Source: Sulfuricella sp. (lineage in GTDB: Bacteria > Pseudomonadota > Gammaproteobacteria > Burkholderiales > Sulfuricellaceae). From it: a stretch of DNA of 64,000 nucleotides. The position numbers and the translations under genes were made by a program. Positions 17,417 through 26,289 of the stretch are shown here, piece by piece. The stretch lies in NCBI GenBank assembly GCA_041651995.1, contig JBAZID010000004.1, positions 1-64,000 on the forward strand, in the 5' to 3' direction. The notes beneath the pieces were generated by a model that saw only the letters and a program-made list of their open reading frames with translations, was not told the origin of the DNA and did not search any database. Numbering within the stretch: position 1 is the first letter of the stretch; every line of letters starts with the position of its first letter.

Positions 17417-19096
17417 ATGCTGCTGGAAACGTTGAAAGTGATGAGGGATATTTCCCGCCTGCATGAAATTACCACGGTATTCATCCGCTACGGCTGGGGG
17501 GATGTGGCGCGCCGCCTCGGCATCATCGGGGCGCTGGAGCGTGCTGGCCGCGTCCTTCACTGGAGCGAGGCCGAAGAGATCATGCATCTCGAACCCGCGG
17601 TTCGAGTGCGGCGCGCGCTGGAGGAACTGGGGCCGACATTCGTCAAACTGGGTCAGGTCCTGGCAAGCCGGGTGGACATGTTTCCCTCGAACTGGATCAG
17701 TGAATTTGAAAAACTGCAAAGCGAGGTTCCACCCGTTCCATTTGAAACCTTGTTGCCGCAGTTGATCGCCGCTTTAGGCGCATCTCCGCTGGAAATCTTT
17801 AACGAGGTGCAAACCACGCCGGTGGCTGCCGCTTCCATCGCCCAGGTGCATCTGGCACAGTTGAAGGACGGCACCGAGGTTGTGCTTAAAATCCGCCGTC
17901 CCGATATTGAGCAGAAAATTGAAGCCGATCTGCGAATTCTGGCGCATATCGCGCAACTCCTCGAATCCGAACTGCCTGAGGCACGGCGTTACCAGCCGGT
18001 ACAAGTCGTCGCCGAATTTTCACGCTCCCTGCGCCGTGAGCTGGACCTGGCACGTGAAGCGCGCAATATGGATCGCTTTGCCCACAATTTTTCCACAGAT
18101 CAAACTGTCCTGATCCCCAAGGTTTATTGGGAGTGGACCAGCGAAGTCATGAATGTTCAGCAACGGATTGACGGCATCCCCGGCAACAGTCTTGCCGCGG
18201 TAGATGCGGCCGGTCTTGACCGCAAGATGCTGGCGGCGTATGGCGCCGACGCCGTACTCAAAATGATTTTGATCGATGGCTATTTTCATGCCGATCCTCA
18301 TCCCGGCAACGTTTTTTACTTGCCGGGAAACCGCCTGGCCATGCTGGACTTCGGCATGGTGGGGCGCCTGACTCAAGAGCGGCGCAACCAGATCGTGGAT
18401 CTGCTCGCTTCCCTGGCGCGGCGCAATGAGCAGGGCATGCTGGAAGTCCTGCTGGAGTGGACGGGGGATGCCAGCGTGGATGACAGCAAGCTGGCCGCCG
18501 ACGTCGGCGATCTGGTGGTGAACTATGAAAACATTCAGCTCAAGGATGTTCGTCTGGGCACCTTGCTGCAGGAAATCACCATGATCATGCGCGAGCATTC
18601 GCTGGTGCTGCCATCCGATTTGACCCTGCTGTTCAAGGCATTGATTACCCTGGAAGGACTGGGCCATCAGCTTGATCCCGGATTTCACCTGATCAGCCGT
18701 CTCGAGCCATTCGTCGAGCGGGTGATTCGCGAACGTTACACCCCGGGCGCCATATGGCAACGCGGCTGGCAGGATTTCAACCAGGTCTATGGCTTAATGA
18801 CCGGCTTGCCGCGCGATATCGTTCGCCTGATCCGGGAAGTTCGCCGCGGTAAATTCAGGATCGACCTCGACCTGAAACGCCTGGATCATTTTGGCCAGCA
18901 AATCGATCACAGCGCCAACCGCCTGACCATGGCCATCATGACCGCTTCCCTGGTGATCGGCTCCTCCATCGTCATGACGGTCGAAGGCGGACCGACCCTG
19001 TTCGGCCTGCCCTTGTTCGGCCTGCTCGGTTTCCTGCTGGCTTTTTTCAACAGCATCTGGATCGTTTTCTCGATCTGGCGCTCCAATCGTCATTAA
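17417..19096 (+). CDS. ABC1/UbiB (AarF)-family atypical kinase, membrane-anchored
   Basis: A 559-residue member of the ABC1/ADCK/UbiB family, implicated in ubiquinone biosynthesis and lipid handling. Hallmarks are the family-specific FVKLGQVLASR (KxGQ) near residue 75, the nucleotide-binding lysine in EVVLKIRRPD, the catalytic loop FHADPHPGN (about 290-298) and the metal-binding DFG in LDFGMVGRL. Two hydrophobic helices near the C-terminus (about 505-555) anchor it, as in UbiB. It lies next to an unknown helical protein rather than ubiE/ubiJ, so it may be a second, non-UbiB paralogue. I leave the symbol blank. Confidence 0.85.
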   Translation: MLLETLKVMRDISRLHEITTVFIRYGWGDVARRLGIIGALERAGRVLHWSEAEEIMHLEPAVRVRRALEELGPTFVKLGQVLASRVDMFPSNWISEFEKLQSEVPPVPFETLLPQLIAALGASPLEIFNEVQTTPVAAASIAQVHLAQLKDGTEVVLKIRRPDIEQKIEADLRILAHIAQLLESELPEARRYQPVQVVAEFSRSLRRELDLAREARNMDRFAHNFSTDQTVLIPKVYWEWTSEVMNVQQRIDGIPGNSLAAVDAAGLDRKMLAAYGADAVLKMILIDGYFHADPHPGNVFYLPGNRLAMLDFGMVGRLTQERRNQIVDLLASLARRNEQGMLEVLLEWTGDASVDDSKLAADVGDLVVNYENIQLKDVRLGTLLQEITMIMREHSLVLPSDLTLLFKALITLEGLGHQLDPGFHLISRLEPFVERVIRERYTPGAIWQRGWQDFNQVYGLMTGLPRDIVRLIREVRRGKFRIDLDLKRLDHFGQQIDHSANRLTMAIMTASLVIGSSIVMTVEGGPTLFGLPLFGLLGFLLAFFNSIWIVFSIWRSNRH

Positions 19097-19177
19097 TTCG
19101 GCAAATCCGGTAAACTTCACCCTTCCAATTAAATCTTTGCGCACTCACCGCGTGCCATGTTTTTCCCCTGATACCGA

Positions 19178-21103
19178 ATGCCCGATCTGGATCTGATTTT
19201 TTCTGATGATGGACCCCTTGCCAAGGCAGCGGAGGGCTACCGCCTGCGTCCGCAGCAGCTGGAAATGGCCCACGCCATTGCCGGGGCGATCGAGAAGCAT
19301 GAGGTTCTGGTGGCCGAGGCCGGGACGGGGACGGGTAAAACCTTTGCCTACCTGATCCCGGCGCTGCTTTCCGGCGGCAAGGTGATCGTTTCCACCGGCA
19401 CCAAGACCCTGCAAGACCAGCTTTTCAACCGCGACATTCCGGCCGTGCGCGCCGCGCTTCAGGTGCCGGTCACGGTGGCGATGCTCAAGGGGCGCGCCAA
19501 TTATGTCTGTCATTACCACCTTGAACGGGCGCGCAATGAGGGGCGCTTTTTCAATCGTGAGGATGTCAAATACCTGCCGCTGATCGAACGTTACGCCAAG
19601 ATCAGCAGCGACGGCGATAAAAGCGGTTTGGGCGCGGTGCCTGAAGATGCCGGCATCTGGCCTTTCGTCACTTCTTCGCGCGACAACTGCCTGGGGCAGG
19701 AATGTGCTTATCACAAGGACTGTTTTGTGCTGGAGGCACGCCGCAGGGCTCAGGCCGCGGACGTGGTGGTGGTCAACCATCACCTGTTTTTTGCCGACGT
19801 GATGCTGCGCGACGAGGGGCTGGCGGAGCTGTTGCCGGCCAGCAACACCGTGATTTTTGACGAGGCTCACCAGTTGCCGGAAACAGCCAGCCTGTTTTTC
19901 GGCGATAGCTTGAGCACCAGCCAGATACTGGAACTGGCGCGCGATAGCCTGGGCGAGGCGCTGACCTCGGCGAAAGATTTTACCGCTTTGCCTGATGCGA
20001 CAGCGGCGCTGGAAAAAGCCGCGCGCGACTTGCGCCTGGTGTTTTCACAGGATACCGGCCGCATGCCGATGCAGCGCGCGCAAGCGTTGCCCGCTTTCAA
20101 CGAAGCCCTGGCCGGGGTGAACAAGCAACTCGCCGAACTGGTCAAATTGCTGGAATCGCAGGCCGAGCGCAGCGAAGGCCTGGGCAATTGCTGGCAAAGA
20201 GGGCAGGAACTGGCTGGCAAACTCCGTCACTGGCAGGACGAGTCCGGGCTGGATTTCGTGCGCTGGGTGGAGGTGTTCAGCCATGCGCTGCAACTGAATG
20301 CCACGCCACTTTCGATTGCGGAAATTTTCAGCAAACAGCTGGCGGGGCAGGCGCGCGCCTGGATTTTTACTTCCGCCACATTGGCCGTAAAAAGGGATTT
20401 CGGCCATTATCAGGGGCAAATGGGGCTGCTGGAAGCGGCCACCGGATACTGGGAAAGTCCGTTCGATTACGAAAAACAGGCCATCCTCTACGCACCACAG
20501 GCCATGCCGGACCCCAATAGCGGCGACTATACCGAATCCGTCGTAGAGGCGGCATTGCCGGTGATCCGGGCCAGCGGCGGACGGGCATTTCTGCTCTGCA
20601 CCAGCTTGCGCGCCATGCGGCTGGCGCATGGCCTGCTCAAGGAGGCGTTTGCCAAGGAAGGGCTGGATTTCCCTCTGCTGCTGCAGGGCGAGGGCTCACG
20701 CACCGAATTGCTGGAGCGTTTTCGCAAGCTGGGCAATGCGGTGCTGGTGGCCAGCCAGAGCTTCTGGGAGGGGGTGGATGTGCGCGGCTCGGCGCTGTCG
20801 CTGGTGATCATCGACAAGCTGCCATTCTCGCCGCCGGATGATCCGGTTCTGGCGGCACGCATCGAGAAAATCAACCGCGAGGGGCGCAACGCCTTCATGG
20901 AATACCAGCTGCCGCATGCGGTCATCACCCTGAAACAGGGGGCAGGGCGCCTGATCCGGGATGAGACCGATCGCGGCGTGCTGATGATCTGCGACCCGCG
21001 CATGCTGACCAAGTCCTATGGCAAGCGCATCTGGCAAAGCCTGCCGCCGATGAAGCGTTCGCGGGAACTGAAGGACGTGGAAGCGTTCTTTGCCCAGAAA
21101 TGA
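19178..21103 (+). CDS. DinG/YoaA-type superfamily 2 Fe-S DNA helicase
   Basis: An XPD-like 5'-3' helicase of 641 residues. Walker A is AEAGTGTGKT (about 44-53). Four cysteines in YVCHYHL (about 110) and NCLGQECAYHKDC (about 169-181) match the 4Fe-4S cluster ligands between motifs Ia and II. The DEAH box is DEAHQLPE (about 228), and the C-terminal motifs SQSFWEGVDVRG and QGAGRLIRD are present. It is expected to unwind R-loops, D-loops or damaged replication structures. The length and cysteine pattern fit YoaA better than the longer DinG. Monocistronic; no LexA box was found upstream. Confidence 0.9.
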   Translation: MPDLDLIFSDDGPLAKAAEGYRLRPQQLEMAHAIAGAIEKHEVLVAEAGTGTGKTFAYLIPALLSGGKVIVSTGTKTLQDQLFNRDIPAVRAALQVPVTVAMLKGRANYVCHYHLERARNEGRFFNREDVKYLPLIERYAKISSDGDKSGLGAVPEDAGIWPFVTSSRDNCLGQECAYHKDCFVLEARRRAQAADVVVVNHHLFFADVMLRDEGLAELLPASNTVIFDEAHQLPETASLFFGDSLSTSQILELARDSLGEALTSAKDFTALPDATAALEKAARDLRLVFSQDTGRMPMQRAQALPAFNEALAGVNKQLAELVKLLESQAERSEGLGNCWQRGQELAGKLRHWQDESGLDFVRWVEVFSHALQLNATPLSIAEIFSKQLAGQARAWIFTSATLAVKRDFGHYQGQMGLLEAATGYWESPFDYEKQAILYAPQAMPDPNSGDYTESVVEAALPVIRASGGRAFLLCTSLRAMRLAHGLLKEAFAKEGLDFPLLLQGEGSRTELLERFRKLGNAVLVASQSFWEGVDVRGSALSLVIIDKLPFSPPDDPVLAARIEKINREGRNAFMEYQLPHAVITLKQGAGRLIRDETDRGVLMICDPRMLTKSYGKRIWQSLPPMKRSRELKDVEAFFAQK

Positions 21104-21120
21104 ACCTGTAAAAAGCAGAT

Positions 21121-21243
21121 AACCACGGAGAACACGGAGTTATGTCAAAGTGTTAGGTGGGTTTCGTGCATTACCCGCCGGGTGGTGCCAGGATTTCCGT
21201 CATAATCTTGTTTTTCTTCGTGCTCTCCGTGTGCTCCGTGGTT
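21121..21243. repeat. CCACGGAG-type dispersed inverted repeat, copy 2
   Basis: AACCACGGAGAACACGGAG on the left and CTCTCCGTGTGCTCCGTGGTT on the right (shown in parts) enclose about 85 bp of unrelated sequence. It sits just upstream of the HIRAN gene and supplies a false open extension of that gene. Confidence 0.8.
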
Positions 21244-21260
21244 CAAGCGAGGTTTCAAGA

Positions 21261-21650
21261 ATGAAGCGGATTTGGGTAAAATGCGGCCTGTTTCTGCTGC
21301 TTGCCGGTGCGGGAAATGCCTGGGCACAGCAGCCTGAAGCAGAAGCGAAGGTTTACCTGCAAAGCTCGCGCCTGGCCGGTTTCAAGTACTACGAGGGGCG
21401 CAAGTTGTGGCCGCAGCTGAAGACGGGCGATGAGCTGAAGCTGGTGCGCGAGGCCGATAATCCCCATGATGGCAATGCCATCGGCGTGGAGTGGCAGGGC
21501 CACAAGCTGGGGCATGTGCCGCGCACGGACAACGCCGCGCTGGCGCGCTTCATGGATCATGGGCAGCATCTGGAAGCGCGTATTACTGCACTGCCGAAAG
21601 AGAAGCGGCGCGGACGCTGGATTGAATTCGAAGTTTACATGGCGCATTGA
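21261..21650 (+). CDS. Exported HIRAN-domain protein
   Basis: A 129-residue protein: a cleavable signal peptide (about 1-21, ending WAQQ) followed by a HIRAN domain (about 30-125). The family pattern is visible: SRLAGFKYYEG, a basic KLVREADNPHDGNAIGV core and LGHVPR. HIRAN domains usually bind DNA ends or act beside helicases, but small stand-alone HIRAN proteins with export signals also occur and their role is not known. The start is ATG 21261 with GAGG upstream; the longer open frame back to 21150 is repeat sequence. It overlaps tsaB by one base (TGATG), so they are coupled. Confidence 0.8.
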   Translation: MKRIWVKCGLFLLLAGAGNAWAQQPEAEAKVYLQSSRLAGFKYYEGRKLWPQLKTGDELKLVREADNPHDGNAIGVEWQGHKLGHVPRTDNAALARFMDHGQHLEARITALPKEKRRGRWIEFEVYMAH

Positions 21651-22324
21651 TGAAGCTGCTTGCACTCGATACCTCTACCGAAAATTGCTCTGTCGCCCTG
21701 TGGCTGGACGGGGAGGTGCTTTCGCGCCAGGAACTGGCCGGTCAGCGCCATTCGGACCTGATTTTGCCGATGCTGGAAGAGGTGCTGGGCGAGGCGGGAG
21801 TCACACTCAAATCACTGGATGGCATCGCCTTTGGCGAGGGGCCGGGCTCCTTTACCGGCTTGCGCATTGGTTGCGGCGTGGCGCAGGGGCTGGCTTTGGG
21901 GGCAGACCTGCCGGTTCTGGGAATATCCACCCTGCTGGCTCTGGCGGAGGCCGCGCCGGGCGACCGGGTGCTTGCCTGCCTCGATGCCCGGATCGGCGAG
22001 ATCTATCATGCGGCGTATGAAAAGCGGCATGCTGCATGGCTGACCGTCAGCGAGCCCAGCTTATGCTTTGCCAAGGATGCGCCCGCACTTCCCGGTACAG
22101 GATGGATTGGAGCCGGAAGCGGCTTTGCTGCTTATGCGGAGGCGTTGCAGCTACGCTATGCGGGACAAGTGCTTTCCTCGGATGGCAGCGTCTATCCCCA
22201 GGCGCGCGAGATGGTGAAGCTGGCCGCGCCCCTGTTCGGACAGGGGCTTGGAAGGGATGCCGCACTGGCGGCACCGCTCTATATTCGCAACAAGGTCGCG
22301 CTGAAAACGGCAGAGAGAAAATGA
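21650..22324 (+). CDS. tsaB: TsaB, tRNA threonylcarbamoyladenosine biosynthesis protein
   Basis: Partner of TsaD in forming t6A37 on ANN-decoding tRNAs. The 224-residue ASKHA-fold protein begins MKLLALDTSTENCSVALW, the usual TsaB start, with the family segment GEGPGSFTGLRIGCGVAQGL near residue 62. ATG 21650 overlaps the HIRAN stop codon. The stop overlaps the rimI start (ATGA), giving a tsaB-rimI coupled pair as in many proteobacteria. Full length. Confidence 0.95.
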   Translation: MKLLALDTSTENCSVALWLDGEVLSRQELAGQRHSDLILPMLEEVLGEAGVTLKSLDGIAFGEGPGSFTGLRIGCGVAQGLALGADLPVLGISTLLALAEAAPGDRVLACLDARIGEIYHAAYEKRHAAWLTVSEPSLCFAKDAPALPGTGWIGAGSGFAAYAEALQLRYAGQVLSSDGSVYPQAREMVKLAAPLFGQGLGRDAALAAPLYIRNKVALKTAERK

Positions 22325-22788
22325 ACGCGCAACTCAATAATTACCAAAGACCCGTGCTCAGGCCCATGCAAGCGGGTGATGTGACGGCAGTGCTGTCTGT
22401 CGAGCAGAAGATTTACCAATTCCCCTGGACCCTGGGTAATTTCACGGACTCTCTCAGCGCTGGCTACAGTTGCTGGGTCTATGATTTTTGCGACCACCCG
22501 ATCGGTTACGCCATTCTGATGATTGCCGCGGGCGAGGCGCATTTGCTCAATCTGGGCATTGCTCACGATTGGCAGAGCCAGGGCCTGGGACGCAAATTCC
22601 TGCGGCATCTGATTGACATCGCGCGGCAAGACAAGGCGGACATGATGTTTCTTGAAGTGCGCCCTTCCAACCGGAAGGCCATTGAGCTCTATCTCAGCGA
22701 GGGTTTCAATGAAATCGGCTTGCGCCGCAACTACTATCCGGCCGCCAATGGCCGCGAGGATGCCATCGTGATGGGGTCTTCCCTGTAA
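22321..22788 (+). CDS. rimI: RimI, ribosomal protein S18 alanine N-acetyltransferase
   Basis: A GNAT-fold N-acetyltransferase of 155 residues. The acetyl-CoA loop is seen in DWQSQGLGRKFLRHL (Q/RxxGxG/A type) and the RimI-typical segment LEVRPSNRKAIELYLSEGF follows. ATG 22321 overlaps the tsaB stop, and an open frame reaching back to 22036 is only the tsaB shadow. RimI acetylates the N-terminal alanine of S18 and possibly other proteins. Its stop overlaps the next start (TAATG), so tsaB, rimI and the uracil-DNA glycosylase form one coupled operon. Confidence 0.94.
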   Translation: MNAQLNNYQRPVLRPMQAGDVTAVLSVEQKIYQFPWTLGNFTDSLSAGYSCWVYDFCDHPIGYAILMIAAGEAHLLNLGIAHDWQSQGLGRKFLRHLIDIARQDKADMMFLEVRPSNRKAIELYLSEGFNEIGLRRNYYPAANGREDAIVMGSSL

Positions 22789-23582
22789 TGCCGCGCCAGG
22801 ATGTGCTCCAGGAGCTGAATCTGTGGCCGGTGTGGCGGTTGCGCGCTAGCGGTACGGCCACGTCCTTGGGGGAAACGCCCGCTCTGGAATGTGCCTTGCC
22901 AAACCCGCATGAAGATTGCAGGCCGGGCTTCAGCCCGACGCCTCGGGCTGAAGCCCGACCTACAGGACCGGACGCCACGGGCCGGCGCGAAGCCATCCTG
23001 TCCATGGAATGGAACGAACTCAAGCTGGCCGTCTCTGCTTGCACGGCCTGCCGTCTGCATGAATCCCGCACTCAGACGGTTTTCGGCACCGGCGACGAGC
23101 AGGCCGGCTGGCTGCTGGTGGGGGAGGGGCCGGGCGCGGAAGAGGACAAGCTGGGTGAGCCCTTTGTCGGGCAGGCCGGCAAGCTGCTCGACAACATGCT
23201 GGCGGCCATCAGCCTGAAGCGTGGCCGCAATGTGTATATTGCCAATACCGTCAAATGCCGTCCACCCGAAAATCGCAATCCGCAGCCGGATGAAGTGGCT
23301 GCGTGCGAGCCTTACCTGACCCGCCAGATCGCGTTGATCCGCCCCAGGCTGATTGTCGCGCTCGGCAAGGTGGCGGCGCAACGGTTGCTGGAAACGGACC
23401 GTACCATCGCCAGCCTGCGCGGAAAACTGCACCAGGCAGAGGGCATTCCGCTGATCGTGACCTATCACCCCGCCTATCTGCTGCGCAGCCTGCAGGACAA
23501 GTCAAAAGCCTGGGAGGATTTGTGCTTCGCCGTGCGCACCATGCAGGGCTTGCAAAACACGGCTCAGGATGTTTCCGGCTGA
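22788..23582 (+). CDS. Family 4-type uracil-DNA glycosylase with a repeat-encoded linker
   Basis: Removes uracil from DNA. The 264 residues have a catalytic domain from about residue 78: CTACRLHESRTQ (two cluster cysteines), GEGPGAEEDKLGEPFVG (motif 1), further cysteines in VKCRPPENRNP and ACEPYL that complete a 4Fe-4S site, and HPAYLLR (motif 2). This is the family 4 pattern. The first 15 residues (MPRQDVLQELNLWPVW) recur at the start of beta-proteobacterial homologues. Between them lies a proline-rich segment encoded by a REP element (22918-22966). It is coupled to rimI. Confidence 0.88.
   Translation: MPRQDVLQELNLWPVWRLRASGTATSLGETPALECALPNPHEDCRPGFSPTPRAEARPTGPDATGRREAILSMEWNELKLAVSACTACRLHESRTQTVFGTGDEQAGWLLVGEGPGAEEDKLGEPFVGQAGKLLDNMLAAISLKRGRNVYIANTVKCRPPENRNPQPDEVAACEPYLTRQIALIRPRLIVALGKVAAQRLLETDRTIASLRGKLHQAEGIPLIVTYHPAYLLRSLQDKSKAWEDLCFAVRTMQGLQNTAQDVSG
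22918..22966. repeat. REP-type palindromic repeat inside the uracil-DNA glycosylase gene
   Basis: Two adjacent palindromes (CGGGCTTCAGCCCG, then CGGGCTGAAGCCCG) ending in ACCTACAGG, the same family as 10659-10704. It is translated in frame as a basic, proline-rich segment (RPGFSPTPRAEARPTG). Confidence 0.85.
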
Positions 23583-23588
23583 TTTTTT

Positions 23589-24809
23589 CTACGAAGAAGC
23601 GATGACGCGCTGGTAGCGGTAATAAATCAGCCACATCGAGAGGCTGACAAAGGCGCCGAAGATGATGGTGATGGTGTTGATGTGCAGGCCCGACTTGATC
23701 ATCATCGCATAGCCGCCGAGCAGCAGCAGAATGCTGATGTTTTCGTTGAAATTCTGCACTGCAATGGAATGCCCGGCCCCCATCAGCAAATGGCCGCGAT
23801 GTTGCAGCAGGGCGTTCATCGGTACCACGAAGAACCCGCCCAGCGCGCCGATCACGAACAGCAGCGCGATCGCTATGCGCCAGTCGTCGACCAGAACCAT
23901 GGACATGACGGTGAAGCCCATCAGTATCCCGGCCGGGAGTATCTTGACGGATTTTTCCAGGGTGACGAATTTTCCTGCCACAACCGCACCCACAGCAATT
24001 CCCACTGCCACCACGGCGGTCAGCTGGGTAGCCCTTTCGATGTCGAATTTCAGAATCAGGCCTGCCCAGGTCAGCACCACCAGACGCAGCGTGGCACCGG
24101 CGCCCCAGAACAGGGTAGTAACGGCCAGCGAAATCTGGCCCTGCGGGTCGCGCCACAGCAGGACAAAGGAATGCCAGAAATCATGCAGTACGTACAGGGG
24201 GTTCTTTTTGGGTAATTTGTGATCAATCGCAACATGCGGAATGAACAGGTTGAATACCGCGGCACTGACATACAGCAGCGTCACGGCGATGACCGCAAAT
24301 GTGGATACGCTGATGCTGCCTGCCAGTTGCCATTTGGAGAGCAGAGAAGCGGACAGCGAAGGATTCAGGAGAATGCCGCCAATGATGGCGCCCAGCACGA
24401 TGGCTGCCACCGTGGCACCCTCCATCCAGCTATTCGCGACCACCAGTTTGGACGGCGGCAGATATTCGGTAAGGATGCCGTATTTTGCCGGGGAGTAAGC
24501 TGCCGCGCCCAGGCCCACGATGCCGTAGGCGTAGAGCGGGTGCAAGCCGAATAGCATGGCCAGACAGCCGGCAAACTTGATGCTGTTGCTGATGAACATG
24601 ACCCGGCCCTTGGGGATGGCATCGGCAAAGGCGCCGACAAAGGGGGCAAGCAGGATATAGGATACGACGAAGAATTGCTGCAACACCGGAATATGCCAGT
24701 CCGGGGCACTGAGCTCCTTCAGCATCGCAATGGCGGAAAAGAGCAGGGCATTGTCGGCCAGAGCCGACAAGAATTGCGCCGTGAGGATGATGTAGAAGCC
24801 GAATTTCAT
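23589..24809 (-). CDS. lplT: Lysophospholipid transporter LplT (MFS)
   Basis: A 406-residue major-facilitator protein with about 12 hydrophobic segments. The N-terminal MKFGFYIILTAQFLSALADN and the FAGCLAMLFG...YSPAKYGILTEYLP region are typical of LplT, which flips lysophosphatidylethanolamine inward for reacylation. In E. coli it is paired with the acyltransferase Aas. No acyltransferase gene is adjacent here, as is common in betaproteobacteria. It converges with the glycosylase gene, 6 bp apart. Confidence 0.9.
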   Translation of the reverse strand: MKFGFYIILTAQFLSALADNALLFSAIAMLKELSAPDWHIPVLQQFFVVSYILLAPFVGAFADAIPKGRVMFISNSIKFAGCLAMLFGLHPLYAYGIVGLGAAAYSPAKYGILTEYLPPSKLVVANSWMEGATVAAIVLGAIIGGILLNPSLSASLLSKWQLAGSISVSTFAVIAVTLLYVSAAVFNLFIPHVAIDHKLPKKNPLYVLHDFWHSFVLLWRDPQGQISLAVTTLFWGAGATLRLVVLTWAGLILKFDIERATQLTAVVAVGIAVGAVVAGKFVTLEKSVKILPAGILMGFTVMSMVLVDDWRIAIALLFVIGALGGFFVVPMNALLQHRGHLLMGAGHSIAVQNFNENISILLLLGGYAMMIKSGLHINTITIIFGAFVSLSMWLIYYRYQRVIASS

Positions 24810-25093
24810 TAGCGCGGCAGGTGAGTGGTTGCGGCTTGATTGATGAGTTTCGCTTTATACCATGAAACCCGAAACCCTGTCTTGGCAGGCGAGTCAGCGA
24901 ATTTCGCTCAACAGCCGGTCCTGCACATCGCCATGCAATTCAGTTGCGAGATGCGGGTAGCGATGGCGGGCCACAATTCTGTTGTGCTGGCTTGAAATTG
25001 CATTGGGAGCATTCTCGATTGAGTGATGGTGTGTTAAGTTTAAGCGCCAGATGAAGCCCGCAAATAGTCTAATGTGATAGATAAGGATTAAAC
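24810..25093. other. Intergenic region between lplT and the MBL-fold gene
   Basis: 284 bp. An open minus-strand stretch of about 45 codons (about 24897-25031, ending SEIR) looks protein-like but has no start codon and is preceded by a stop, so it could be a gene-end remnant. AAGGA just before 25094 is the ribosome site of the next gene. Nothing else is supported. Confidence 0.3.
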
Positions 25094-26023
25094 GTGAACA
25101 GATTGATTATTATTGTATTTGCAATATTCTTCCATGCTGTGGCCGGGGCGTCGCCCAGCATGCCGCAGCCTAAAGTGGTCAAAATCAACGAGCGCGTTTA
25201 TGCCTTGCTCGGACCCATGGGCCAGCCGAGTGCCCACAATCAGGGCTACATGGTGAACAGCACGGTGATTATTGGCGATCAGGGCGTGATCCTGATCGAC
25301 AGTGGCGCCTCGGATGAAGTCGGGAATCATCTCGGCAAGGCGATTGCGAAATTGACCACAAAACCCGTGACCCACGTCATCAACACCCATCACCACGGCG
25401 ATCATGTGCTTGGCAATATCGTGTTTGGAAAAGCCGAAATCATCAGTTCGGAAATTTGCCGGGAGATGGTGAACAAGACCGGTGATGAGTGGGTTGCCCT
25501 GGTGGAGAGCCTGGTCGGCCACAAACTGCCCAATACCCGGCCTGTGCCTGCCAGCGTGACCTACGCGGGGGAAAACACCCGCACCGAACGGACCATTCAG
25601 GGCATCAGGCTGGAGTTCTGGGTGCCCACGGGTTCGCATACAGCGGGCGACATGATGGTTTATCTGCCGGAGGACAAGGTTCTGGTGGGAGGCGACATTC
25701 TGGTCAACCACACCATTCCGGTGATGCGTGAAGCCCTGGTGAAAAACTGGGTGGGAACACTGGAACAGGTGCGGACGTTTGATGCAAAAACCATCGTTCC
25801 CGGTCATGGCCCCCTGATGAAGCAGGAAGATGTGAGCAGGTTACAGCGCCAGATGGCGGCTTTTTACGCAGGTATTGAAGCTGGCTACAAAAAAGGCCTG
25901 AGTGACAGCGAGACGCGCAAGAAACTGGATGTGCGGGAATGGAAAAAACTGGAAGGGTTCGATGCCAACATCGGCGGCAACGTAAGCCGCACCTATCTTG
26001 AGGTCGAGCAGGCCAGTTTCTGA
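25094..26023 (+). CDS. Exported MBL-fold metallo-hydrolase
   Basis: A 309-residue periplasmic metallo-beta-lactamase-fold protein. A signal peptide (about 1-18) is followed by the zinc motif THHHGDH (about 98-104), a further histidine in GSHTAGDM, an aspartate in VLVGGDILV and a histidine in VPGHGPLM, so the binuclear metal site looks complete. Such proteins are often annotated as quinoprotein relay system hydrolases or broad hydrolases; the substrate cannot be read from sequence. The start is GTG 25094, preceded by AAGGA. It is monocistronic. Confidence 0.82.
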   Translation: MNRLIIIVFAIFFHAVAGASPSMPQPKVVKINERVYALLGPMGQPSAHNQGYMVNSTVIIGDQGVILIDSGASDEVGNHLGKAIAKLTTKPVTHVINTHHHGDHVLGNIVFGKAEIISSEICREMVNKTGDEWVALVESLVGHKLPNTRPVPASVTYAGENTRTERTIQGIRLEFWVPTGSHTAGDMMVYLPEDKVLVGGDILVNHTIPVMREALVKNWVGTLEQVRTFDAKTIVPGHGPLMKQEDVSRLQRQMAAFYAGIEAGYKKGLSDSETRKKLDVREWKKLEGFDANIGGNVSRTYLEVEQASF

Positions 26024-26289
26024 GGATTTTTTAGTCAATCCGCCTTATCCATAATGCGCTGCTTTGCGCTCGCGCGATCACTGGCCGCCGTTTTGCGAAG
26101 AGGGCATTATGATAATATGGCGCTCCTTGCCGGGTGCGGACATCCGCCGGATTGGCTAATGGGTTATCGGGTTCAAAATGAATCGAAAATACTATGAAGC
26201 ATATTCAATAAATATGCCTGCCTCGGGGTTGAGCATGACGTTTTCGCAATATATTAAAATTCAGTCTTGTGCATAGCCGTCTGACCGGG
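26024..26289. other. Intergenic leader of the glycolipid locus
   Basis: About 265 bp, becoming AT-rich towards the gene (around 26180-26265). TGATAATATGG at 26111-26121 contains a -10-like hexamer, but no strong -35 is seen. No repeat or terminator was recognised. Confidence 0.3.

Noticed and set aside
22036..22320. N-terminal extension of RimI by 95 codons
   Set aside because: It runs out of frame through tsaB; ATG 22321 gives a normal-length RimI with stop/start overlap.
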